Below are positions 12,073 through 22,434 of a stretch of DNA of 64,000 nucleotides, piece by piece. The notes under the pieces were generated by a model, which made no database searches, was not told the DNA's origin, and saw nothing but the letters and a program-made list of their open reading frames with translations. Position numbers and translations under genes: made by a program. Position 1 is the first letter of the stretch, and every line of letters starts with the position of its first letter. The DNA comes from Ligustrum vulgare. Lineage: Eukaryota > Streptophyta > Magnoliopsida > Lamiales > Oleaceae. The stretch lies in NCBI GenBank assembly GCA_963555705.1, contig OY743181.1, positions 29,268,513 to 29,332,512 of the forward strand, read 5' to 3'.

Positions 12073-12785
12073 CAGTGGCGGACGCAGGAATTTTGTAGCA
12101 GGGGGGCACAGTTTGTGGTAGATTTCACGGGGGTTCGGGGGCAGCGCCCCCGAAATTTTTTTTTTTTTAGGAAAAAATCGAAAATAATGATAAAATTCAA
12201 ATTCACAAAAGACAATGTACTAAATAATATACAATCTCACAAATATGCTAAATTATTTTCAGTAAAATCTACGTTATAATTCAAAAGAAATTGACAGATT
12301 ATATCGCAGTAAACAATCAATTAACATATTCAAATTCCAATCAATTATATTCCTGTTTAGTGTAGATTAAAATTAGATTTTTCGTAGATTTTGATAAAAG
12401 TTGATGAGATGCGTGATTGAAAAGTTATGGGTCCTATGAAATCTATGGTTGAGATTGATTTTTGACTTTGACAAATATTAAAATTTAGATTTTAATTGAT
12501 ACCAAAAAGAGGCTATATTTACTTAATATATGTTACAATCTTTTACATATATTTCATCTAAAAGAATCTATTCAATATGCATAAATTTTAATTATTCAAA
12601 GTCGAAACTTTACCTTCATTCAACTAAAAAAAAAACAATTATTCAACCATTCAAATCATCTTTTTTGAATTTTTATTTTTGAACTTTTCCCACAAAAAAA
12701 AAAAAAAAAAAAAAAAAATCAAAATCAAAATCAAAATGGAGGGGGTCACGTACCCCCCTAGGACCCCCCTATGGGTCCGCCACTG
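12073..12785. mobile_element. hAT-type MITE (713 bp) with CAGTGGCGGA ends
   Basis: The termini are CAGTGGCGGACGCAGG and, in reverse complement, CAGTGGCGGACCCATAGG. They are flanked by an exact 8-bp target duplication CAACGGAT (12065-12072 and 12786-12793). The element is non-coding. The ends resemble those of the larger hAT at 16396 (CAGGGGCGGAACC), so a transposase of that type may have moved it (inference). A smaller MITE-like sequence is nested inside. Confidence 0.88.
12345..12522. mobile_element. MITE family D copy 1, nested and diverged
   Basis: The stretch AAAATTAGATTTTTCGTAG followed by TTTGATAAAAGTTGATGA is shared with better-bounded copies at 26880-27032 and 31722-31870. Terminal words CCTGTTTAG and TACCAAAAAGAGG are degenerate. 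It lies inside the 713-bp hAT MITE. Borders are approximate. Confidence 0.5.
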
Positions 12786-14206
12786 CAACGGATATAGAAT
12801 TGTTTGGCGGGTATGGAGTCTCGCGGTTACTTTTTCTTCCTTTTATTTGATCAGTGTGCTTTTTCTTTACTTCAGAGCTTTGTTTATATATTCTGCTTTA
12901 CTGAATAAACTTAGATATTTGAAATTGATTATACCGACAAGGTTGATAACTTCTTCATTTCTGAAGTGTTCTGCATACTGAGTTCATTATAAGACTCAAA
13001 ACCTGCTTAGAATGGTATTAAACTATTTTTGTGGATTGATACTAAACTATTAATTATACCTGATGACTTCAATTTATACCATATTTATTTATCCAAAAAG
13101 AAGACGGCCTTGTTGAGGGCTATAGTCCAGAATTAGGGCTTGTGACAATTTAATGAACTTGCTATTTTTCAGTTTCACAGAAGATTTACTTGAAATTTCT
13201 TTAAGTTCACAATGACTTCTTGCATGGTGGCAGGAAAGGCTTTTTTCTTGAGATGAGATTTGGGAAAATGCAAACAAACATTATTGTCATACATTTGGCC
13301 ATACTCATTTTTTTATAACAAGTAATGGTTCCTTTCTCACTTGCAATAGAACAATACCTGTTTTTTTAAGTAGCTGCATAGAAGGTCAATGTGAGTTGTC
13401 ATTATGTATCGTTATACTATCCAAACACTAGATGTAGTTTCATTGAGTCAACAAATTTGAATTAAGAGGTAAGTTCAACTTTATGCTTCAGTAATAAATA
13501 TGAAAGGAGTTGGAAGTAGCAATGACATAAAAGCGTAATGTAGAAGTGGAACAGAAAAAGAAAACAGAAGATGTTATAGACTGTAATTTTATCAAGGGGA
13601 TTTTCTTTGTTCTTTTGATTATTTGCTTTTCGAATTGGATGAATATAATATTTTAATGCTTTTGGAGTATATTTACTTCATGACACCTAAAGGAATTCTT
13701 TGTGGAAATAATATATATCTGAGAGGTAACCATTAAATCTATTCTTATGACCTAATAATTGTTTGTGAATAGTATAGTGTCTTATTTAATCATGATGCAA
13801 ATGTTCTTTCTACATTTTTTTTTCTTTCATATTTATGTTCTTTCCATTTTGTTTATACTATTCTTGCAATCCATTATTCAAGCACGCTTTAGTTGAAATA
13901 GTATTTTGTTTATGTTGTACTCATTTCAATTTCAATTTTTATGTTGTAGTAGTTAGTTTGATGATGCTTGATATGTGAACACAATGAACAAGTGATCTCC
14001 CATTCCGGAGGGAAATTTTGGTATACATTGTCTATTTTTACTTATGTGGCACTTTTTGATGCAATCTACCCTAGCATTGGAAATGCTTTCAATGCAAATG
14101 TATCTACTGAGTATTGCTCTTAGTATATTGTGTTATCTTCCGTTCATCACTTCTTCGACTTCTTATTGATGGTATCCCTTACTATCTTGCATTTAAAGCC
14201 AATTGA

Positions 14207-14359
14207 GTAGGGAATAGGACCCTAAAAAATTTTGAAATAGAGGAAGTGCTAAGTGTTTCTGAGCTAGAGGGCATCCCAACTCTGACTACTGTTATATATG
14301 AAGATGCAAGATATGCACTAGATCTTGTGGGAGCCCTTGAACTATCTGAGTGGGCTTGA
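14207..14359 (+). pseudogene. Short unrecognised coding-like fragment
   Basis: Fifty codons are open between two in-frame TGA codons and encode an acidic segment including EIEEVLSVSELEG and YEDARYALDLVGALELSEW. I do not recognise the family and there is no start codon of its own. Exon-like pieces with splice-like borders follow at 14847-14888 and from 15026, so this may be part of a gene fragment captured by the surrounding element. It could also be chance. Confidence 0.25.
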
Positions 14360-14497
14360 TAATTGGAGTACAAAAACATTTGATGTACCCCTTGCTTATT
14401 CAGAAGTAAGCATCAAGTTCATTTGTGATATTATTGATATACAGTTGTCCAACTTATTTGATTTCAACCTATTGTGGCTCAGCTGACAATTGTCAGA

Positions 14498-14529
<32 letters not shown>

Positions 14530-15806
14530 GTCAGTTTGGTAAAAATTTTGAACTTTTTTTGAGAAGATTTTTTTTTTAAATAGAATAGTGATGCAAAGAA
14601 GCAAAACAAGTGACGCTTAGGGGATTCATCAACCTGCCCTTTTTGTCCTTTTTTTTTTTTTTTGGAAACACAACCCCATTAGTATCTAAGCTGAAGTTAA
14701 ACGAATAACTTAAAACGACCATTTAGTTCTCTTCGATTTCTTGATGATAGTGTAATATATAGTTTTGCTATAACTATTGTATTTTTCTTTTATATACTAG
14801 TCAAAAAAGCCATTTATCATTTTGTTTTGTTAATCTTTGCAGGTGAGGGCATAATTTGAAAAGGTAAAGGAGATTCTAAGGGAAGCAGGTGTGCCTATTT
14901 TCTTTGTTTTCATGATTGCTGTCAATGTTTAGAATGTATTATTTCTTGTCTGAGTCTACCTTTTTTCCTTTTTCACACCATTACATTTTTCTATGTTTGA
15001 ACTCGTTCTTGCTTATTTGTGCAGGTAAAAAAGGCTCAGAATGCTCAGAAATGATTAAATTCTTCAAGATCAAAGGATGAAAAATGTAATAATCGATACA
15101 ATAGTCTCATTTTGAAACTACATTAGTATTTTTAAGTCTTATGATTCTCCTCTTGGTTACTGATCCAATTTATTAAGTGTTAGGGTAAAGCTATTAGTAA
15201 CTTTTGGGAAAAATAGTATTTGAACCCAAGAAATGTGTTGTTAATTAATGGGTAGTAGTTGTGAATGTGTCGTTCAAATTAATGTTTGAAATTGACTTAT
15301 GAGAAAAGTTTTTTTTTGGCAAACAGAGGCTTAGTGAAATAAATGTTTGGCGAACCAAGGCAAGTATATCTCGAGCATTGCCACTTTTAGTCTTTGGCAT
15401 GGTTGTACTGAGTGGCATAAATGAACTGATTTTTGATCTTTACGCTTGATCAATTTCATCTTACATTGTGTTAATGGTCTAAGATCATGTTACAAAGTGA
15501 AGCATCTTTGATTAGGCAAGCAAAATACATTTTATAATCTAGCTGACCCCTGGACTGTCACCAAGAACGTCTTTAGATTTTATTTCACTTTTAGAGGTTT
15601 TCTTAAAATATTAGCATTCTAAAATTTTTACCTGTGATTTAATGTGGGAGAACAATGAAAACTGAAACTATAAGGAGGTTTTTCAAAATTTGTAATATCA
15701 CAACAAAGTTATTATTAGTATTTAAATTGACACTTGATGTAGTTATTTTTTATTGATTTTTTCCTATTGTTATGTCTCGTACATTATACTTTGTCAATGA
15801 AATATG

Positions 15807-15834
15807 TTCGTGTATCGCACGAGTGTGAAACTAG
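15807..15834 (+). other. Helitron-type 3' terminus
   Basis: TTCGTGTATCGCACGAG forms a short stem-loop; GTGTGAAA and then CTAG follow, with T next, matching the plant Helitron rule of a hairpin just upstream of CTRR inserted before T. A 25-bp A-rich run follows at 15892-15915 and the interval up to 16387 holds nothing else I recognise. Confidence 0.6.
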
Positions 15835-15888
15835 TTAATTAAATTTGTATACTCTAATTATTCAATTTTTTTCCTCATTTGAAAATGA

Positions 15889-15919
<31 letters not shown>

Positions 15920-16466
15920 AGAAAAAAAAGGTTTGAAAAATTGGGTTAAATGCTAAGCATAGTCTTTCATTATCCTTAAAAAAATTATCTTATATTTCAC
16001 ATAAACGTATGTATATGATATTAAATTAAAAGAAATATATAAATAAATGGAATTAAAGATTGGCATTGCAAAGTCCATTTTAAAGGCCGGAGAAATTTTC
16101 CCACGTGTGATAATGATTAATGAATAATTATGCAAAATTTCCGAATATTAAAATAATTAGAAATTGCTTGGGGAATCAACCCATACTCAATTGAGTAAAA
16201 TATTTACACTTTACCACCACACCACATTAACTTGATTGTAATTTTTTTTTTTTTAGACTGCAACTTGATTGTAATTTAGTTAATATTGTTTTAACTTGGG
16301 ATCTCACATCCGCTCCTTGTTATATAAAAGTTTCGAATGAGAACGACCAAGCAATGCACCCTCAAGACTCAATAAAAATGCACACTCGTGACAAGCAGGG
16401 GCGGAACCCATTAAGGCCCAGCGCGGTCCATAGACCGCGCTGGACTTTGGCCGTCCACCTCAGGCC

Positions 16467-16469
<3 letters not shown>

Positions 16470-16518
<49 letters not shown>
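16470..16518. repeat. (TA)n microsatellite
   Basis: About 24 uninterrupted TA units lie near the 5' end of the hAT element. Confidence 0.97.
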
Positions 16519-16521
<3 letters not shown>

Positions 16522-17299
16522 CCTTGGCCCAGAATCACTCTTCTTCAACCTACAACTCTTCACTCACAGTTTAGTTCAGTGACAAGTACAAACTACACTA
16601 AACTCCACGCCACATACCATTCCAAATCAAATCTTAACTTTTTCCCCCACATTACGGTCTACCAGAGGTCCAGAACGACAGAACCAAACGGTGAGTCGAC
16701 GACTGAAGAAGTCCTCCCCTGCTGCTGGGCCGCTTGCTGCTTATAGACAGCTTACTACCTTAGCTCTATCGACGGGACGACGACGGCGACTGCTCTGCTT
16801 CAGAGTTCAAGGTTGAAGGTTAGCTAGCGCCTGAGCCTCTCCGCCCCTGCTGATAATCTGATTCATCATTCACGTTACAATGATAATATATGATGATAAT
16901 TGATATGGAAATGGATTAATGGAATGCTTATGTGATTTATGTGAATAAATTATGTAATTAATAATCTATTTGTTTTTTGAACAACTTATTTAATTAATAA
17001 CTATGTTATAACTTTTTTTAGTTTTTGAATTGTGACACAATATGTTGGACTAATGGACTTGGTTGGATTTTTATATTGAAATTAGATTTCAAAATATTGA
17101 TTATTGGATGGTTAATGTTTAAAACACCGAAATATTACGTTAATTAGTTTTGTGAAAATAATATTGATTTGGCATTTGGGGGTATTTTTAATATATTTGA
17201 TTAACTTTGTTTGAATTTTCGTAATTTAAGATTTGTGGTTTGTAATTGTTATTTGTTGAGTTTGTTTAATTTAGGAGTTGTGCTTTATAGGAAAAAATC

Positions 17300-19707
17300 A
17301 TGTCGACTTTAGATAGATTTTTTAAAAGAAAATTTTTAGTTGTAGAAAATGTTGATGAGGGGACTTCAAATAGAGTGGACGTTGATGTTACACAACTTCC
17401 CACCGATCATGGAAATAGAGTAGATGTTGATCTTGCACAACTTCCAACCGATCCTGGATTAAGAATTCCAATTTCAAATTACAATATTAATATCCGTGAT
17501 CAAGTTCGAAGAGCATATCTGCAAAAAGGTGCTTGTCAACCTCAGATCATGTATTCCCAAAACGATAGATCGAAACATCCCAATTTAGACGATTCCAGTC
17601 TTCCTTGTTCAAAGAATTTGGTAATTGGTTGGAGTACAGTATAGCAAAAGATGCCGCTTATTGTCTGTACTGTTATATTTTCAAATCAAGTCATGGTAAT
17701 CAAGGAGGAGGTGAATCTTTTGTAGGCAAAGAGTTCAGGTATTGGAAAAATAAAGAAAGATTTCGACTTCATATGGTTACACATGATAGCAAACATAATA
17801 AAGCTCGAATGAGTTGTGAAGCATTGATGAATCAAGATCAACACATTCATTCGATTTTGCATAAGCAGTCAACACAAGCACGTAGTGATTATCGTATTCG
17901 TCTCGAGGCATCAATTGATTGTGTTAGAGTTTTGTTGCGTCAATGGTTATCATTTCGAGGCCATGATGGATCTGAAGGTTCTCTCAATCCAGGTAACTTC
18001 CTAGTTCAATTGCAATTTCTTGCTGATCATAATGATGATATTAAAGCTGTGGTATTGGGAATGTTCCTAAAAATTGTAAATTAACATCTCCTGATATTCA
18101 GAATGATATAGTGAGTGCTTGTGCTGTTGAAACGATTAATGTTATTATCAAAGATGTTGGAGATTCATTGTTCTCTGTTCTTGTTGATGAATCTCGTGAT
18201 GTATCAGTTAAGGAGCAAATGTCAGTAGTCCTACGTTATGTGGATAGTAGTGGACATGTGAATGAACGTTTGATAGGGGTTGAACATGTTAGCAGTATCA
18301 CAGCTATATCACTTAAGGCTGCAATTGATATGCTATTTTCTAGACATAATTTGAGCATAATTAGGTTGAGAAGACAGGGTTATGATGGGCAAGTAATATG
18401 CAAGGTAAGTTCAATTGTCTAAAAACATTCATTTTGAAGGAGAACTCATATGCCTTTTACATACATTGTTTTGCTCATCAACTTCAGCTAACTCTTGTAA
18501 CTGTGGCAAAGAAAAATATTCCAATTTCTAATTTCTTTCGTGTGGTTGGTGATGTTGTAAATGTCATTGGAGCATCTTGCAAACGTTCTGATCTGCTTAA
18601 AGAGAAACATTCAGACTTTATCGTTGAAGCATTGGAGAGAGGCGGTGTTTTAAGTGGATGGGGACTTAGTTAAGAAACTACTCTTCAGCGTTCTGGTGAT
18701 ACACGTTGGGGTCACATTATAATTCTTTGATCAGTTTGCTTTCAATGTTCTCTGCTGTTGGTGATGTACTTGAATTTATTTTAGAAGACGAATCTAGTTC
18801 TGGTGATCAAAAAAGTGAGGCATTTAATTTATTGGAGTCGATACATTTGTTTGATTTTGCATTTAATCTACATTTGATGAAAAAAGTCTTAGGAGTTTCT
18901 AATGAGTTGTCAAATGCATTACAATTGAAAGATCAAGATATTGTGAATGCAATGAGATTGGTAAAAATATACAAACAATGACTCCAACCGATGAGAGACA
19001 ACGGGTGATATTTGTTTTTTGAAGAAAATCATTCTTTTTGTCAGCGATATCACCTTGATGTTCCTAATATGGATGATGTGTTTTTACGCAGTACACCTCG
19101 TGGTCGTCCTCAACGTAATCCACCACCAGAAGTGACAAATTTACATCATTACTGTGTAAATTTATTCTACGCTATCATTGATTTGCAACTTCAGGAGTTG
19201 AATGATCGTTTCTCAGAGGTAAATACAGAGTTACTCCTTTATGTAGCTTGTTTATGTCCACAAAATTAATTCTATGATTTCGATAAGAAAAGATTGATTC
19301 AACTTGCGGAGTTTTACAAAGAAGATTTTTTAAGATTTGATTTTCTCACACTTGATGATCAACTTGAAATTTATATTTTTGATATGCGCTCTAACAACGC
19401 ATTTCAAGAATTGAAAGGCCTTGGTGATCTTGTAGAGAAGTTGGTAATGACAAAGAAAAATAAGGTATATCCATTGGTTTATAAGTTTTTGACTTTGGCG
19501 CTAATTCTACCGGTTGCTACGGCTATTGTTGAGAGAGTATTTTCTGCAATGAGTATTGTGAAGGATAGATTGCGCAATCGAATGGGTGATGAGTGGATGA
19601 ATGATAACCTTGTTGTTTATGTTGAGAAAGATATATATTTGAAGATTGATAATGAAATTATTGTACAACGATTTCAAAGTATGAAAACTCCTAAGGAACG
19701 ATTTTAA
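17300..19707 (+). pseudogene. hAT transposase, TTF-type zinc finger/DUF4371 class, broken
   Basis: Members of this class bind hAT ends and catalyse cut-and-paste transposition in the nucleus. The start MSTLDRFFKRKF is typical. Pieces appear in the expected order but different frames: an N-terminal region; a TTF-like zinc finger (DAAYCLYCYIFKSS, about 17650-17690); a DUF4371 region (about 17810-18060); the first catalytic aspartate context SVLVDESRDVSVKEQ (about 18175); YIHCFAHQLQLTLV (about 18460); and the C-terminal hAT dimerisation region with ATAIVERVFSAMSIVKDRLRNRM (about 19520-19580). Breaks include frameshifts near 17620, 18065 and 18400, a small deletion after RQGYDG near 18390, and stops near 18671, 18979, 19009 and 19267. 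No functional protein is expected. Confidence 0.92.
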
Positions 19708-19862
19708 GGTACTTAATTTGAGTTGAGATTTATTTACTTATCATTTGTGAAATTAAGTTTTCTCTATTTGATTTAATTTTTCTAAATTCTTTTTTCCGAA
19801 TGCGCTACCCTTGAACCCCTGTTCGCACTGACTTGAAATCCTGGCTCCGCTCCGGTGACAAG

Positions 19863-20560
19863 TCCCTTCTTATATAAGCTTTCTTTGAGCACCACTTTTT
19901 GAGAAAATATATTATGTAATAATGACTTTTTGGATCTACGTGTGAAAAAAAATATTTAAATAATGTGACTCAAACATGGATCTAAAATTTTTTGAGGTGT
20001 GTCTTAAATACAACCTCAACTAATTAAGCCTTTATTTGACAAATTATTTTTAAATAATATATTTTTTCAAATCATTTTTCAATTATATTCATTTTCTTTC
20101 TATACTTTTTAATCATATTTCTATTTCAAAAATATTACATTATTTTAAATAATTTTTTTTTTTTCTACGCATCAACTAGAGCAGTCTTCACAAACATTCC
20201 ATTGAATGTGAATCAAATTAATCAGTGATCATCGCGAACTTTAAGGTAAGAGACACGAACCCACCTCACTATTATTATATATTTTTTAATTGCTCATTTA
20301 TGCTCCGTTTCACGATTTTCAATTTGTTTATAAATAAGTTTTTTTTCACTATTTTATAATTATAATGTATGATTAAAAAGTAATTTTAAAATTATATGTG
20401 ATTAAAAAGTAATTTGAATAGTAAAAAATATATATTTATAAACATGTTTAAACAAACGGGGGGTGTTTATAAATAAGTTTTCATTATTTTATAATTATTA
20501 TAATGTGTGGTTAAAAAATGATTTTAAAATTATATGTGATTAAAAAGTGATTTGAAAATG

Positions 20561-20601
<41 letters not shown>

Positions 20602-20650
20602 GACAAGTTTAGACAAACGGGGGCTTAAGTAGAAGTGTCCACTGGGAAAA
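19863..20650. other. AT-rich DNA with MITE-like remnants
   Basis: Two similar stretches, around 20320-20410 and 20470-20560, share TTTATAAATAAGTTTT, ATTTTATAATTAT and TTAAAAAGTAATTT-like words and end near CAAACGGGGG, suggesting decayed MITE copies. A (TA)n run lies at 20579-20600. There is no coding sequence. Confidence 0.45.
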
Positions 20651-20663
20651 AAATTTAGAATTC

Positions 20664-20925
20664 TGCCCCAAGGCACATGTCCCAATGACAAAGGGGTTGA
20701 CTGATAACGTGTCCAGCGCAGTTGTATGCAGGATTCGAATCCTGAAGGTTGAACAATGTATTTGTTCCTTGTGGCAAGTGGAAGTTACCTTGCTCCACGA
20801 AGTGTTTTTGATTGTCATCTATCCTGACTTTGGGAGGTATAACCTGTGATTTACCTTTCGAACCAATGATTGAGGACATGATCGGTTCGGGCTATGTGGG
20901 TTACATTTTTTTTTTTTTTTTTTTT
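20664..20925 (+). mobile_element. Au-like SINE, copy 1
   Basis: This tRNA-derived short element has internal RNA polymerase III promoter boxes: an A-box-like TGACAAAGGGG near 20686 and a B box GGATTCGAATCC near 20731. The 3' part contains GGTATAACCTGTGATT, ACCAATGA and GGGTTACA, followed by an 18-T tail. An exact 13-bp target duplication AAATTTAGAATTC flanks it (20651-20663 and 20926-20938). Body and tail match the copy at 25590-25832. The T-tail on the box-bearing strand fits Au-like plant SINEs rather than poly(A) SINEs. Confidence 0.85.
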
Positions 20926-20938
20926 AAATTTAGAATTC

Positions 20939-22426
20939 GACAATTTCACCGTCAAGATGGACCAAAGTAGACGTTATAATCAGCTAAGAAAGTGGGAAAA
21001 TGGAGTCCAAGTGGGTGGCCCCGCCCCCACATGTGGTGGCACCAAGTGCATTCCACACTTTGACAAAAATTTTGCCCTCGTTGCAGGTAGGCCCTCAACA
21101 TTTTTAATGCAAAGCATTTCGGTCTAAAGCTTTTAACTATTAAGTTTGTTGCAATTGAGTTTCTATTTGGCCTCCGTTTCTTAAATTTCATTTTTGTTTT
21201 TTTCAAAATCAATTTTCAATCATACATTTTATGAGACTCACGAATTTATCAACTTTATCAATATTTCATCAATTTTTTTCAAAATTTACTAAATATTTGA
21301 AAATCTATTTGACTATCGAATACAAAATAAAAAGAAAAAGGTACAAATAGAATACAACGTTAAAAGTTTTAGGGACTATTTTTATTTATTTTTTAAAGCT
21401 ATCAACTATAACCCATAGAATTTGAACCTATTTTGAACACCTACGTCCTAAACGAATTGAACTAATACTAAAAAGTGTTTGCCATTGAGGTTCTGATTGG
21501 CAACACTATAGTATTTATAAATTACTTTATTTATATTTTTAAAGTCAAATGTGTAATTAAAAAGTAGATATAAAAAATGTTATCAAAAAGCAATTTAAAA
21601 AATTGTGTGGTTTATAATTGTTATAATTGTGTTAAAGAACAATTACTTACATTTTTATCCTAGAAAAATGAATGAAATGTTGTCGGTATGAAAGCAGTCA
21701 TGTCATGACTCATGTTACATGTATCGATGTTGTCATGTTTATCAATTTTTTATCAAAGAAAGATTGTAGATATGATATGAATGTAGCCATGTCATGTATG
21801 ATCCAGAGTAGATTTGAACATCCACATTGATATGAACCATTATACCGACAACCCAGAACTTTTCGGCAAAGGTGTTTTTTTTGGTTTACACATTGTTCTT
21901 TTAAGCGGTCGTTACAATTTATAAATTAATTTATAAATAACGTAATTTTTCAAATAAATTTTTAATCATGTCTATTTTCACTTTCCAATTTTTAATTACA
22001 CATTTTACTTTAAAAAAAATAAAAAAGTCAAAAACAAAAAATGGGCTGTCGAAGAGTAAAAACTTATTTCTTTTTACATAATTTTTCAAATCATTTTTTA
22101 ATTATACATATTTTCTATATCCACATTTCAACCACATATTTACCTAGAAAACATAAAAAACATGCTTTTTTCCCCAAACAGTTAGTATTTATAATTTGAT
22201 TTATTTATATATTTTTAAGGTAAAATGTGTGAATAAAAAATTGAGAGAGAAAATATATATGGTTAAAAAATGATTTAAGAAATTGTGCAATTTATAAATT
22301 AATTTGTAAATTGTAATGATTGCATTAAAGAATATTAACTTAATTTTATAAATTATAATGATTGTGTTAAAAAGCAAATGCTTATTTTACTCCATTATAG
22401 TTTGACGGTGCATGTCATGATACGTA
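20939..22426. other. AT-rich DNA with MITE-like remnants
   Basis: Several stretches (21475-21640, 21885-22010, 22040-22180, 22190-22380) repeat words such as TTTATAAATTAATTTATAAAT, TTAATTATACATATTTT and GGTTAAAAA, and look like decayed Harbinger-type MITEs. I could not fix borders or target duplications. No coding sequence is evident. Confidence 0.4.
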
Positions 22427-22434
22427 CCCATAAC

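Larger units (their letters stand above)
10492..15834 (+). mobile_element. Possible Helitron carrying exon-like fragments
   Basis: The right boundary is a good Helitron 3' end: a short hairpin (TCGTG, loop TATCG, CACGA) followed 9 bp later by CTAG before T. The proposed left boundary, A/TCTATCTATCTATATATAT at 10491-10492, resembles plant Helitron 5' ends but is a low-complexity guess. Two exon-like stretches lie inside with AG before and GT after (14847-14888 and from 15026). Nested within are a solo LTR (11076-11830) and a hAT MITE (12073-12785). No Rep/helicase gene is present, so it would be non-autonomous. Confidence 0.4.
16396..19854 (+). mobile_element. hAT element with TTF-finger transposase (3,459 bp)
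   Basis: The left end CAGGGGCGGAACC and the right end, in reverse complement CGGAGCGGAGCCAGG, form short imperfect terminal repeats. An exact 8-bp target duplication GTGACAAG lies at 16388-16395 and 19855-19862, the hallmark of hAT insertion. Inside are a (TA)n run (16470-16518), an AT-rich leader and a decayed transposase gene (17300-19707). The length and content fit a formerly autonomous element. Confidence 0.92.

Noticed and set aside
16354..16746. A 130-codon plus-strand open frame containing a long IYIYIY run
   Set aside because: It is created by the (TA)n microsatellite in the hAT leader, with no domain and no relation to the transposase frame.
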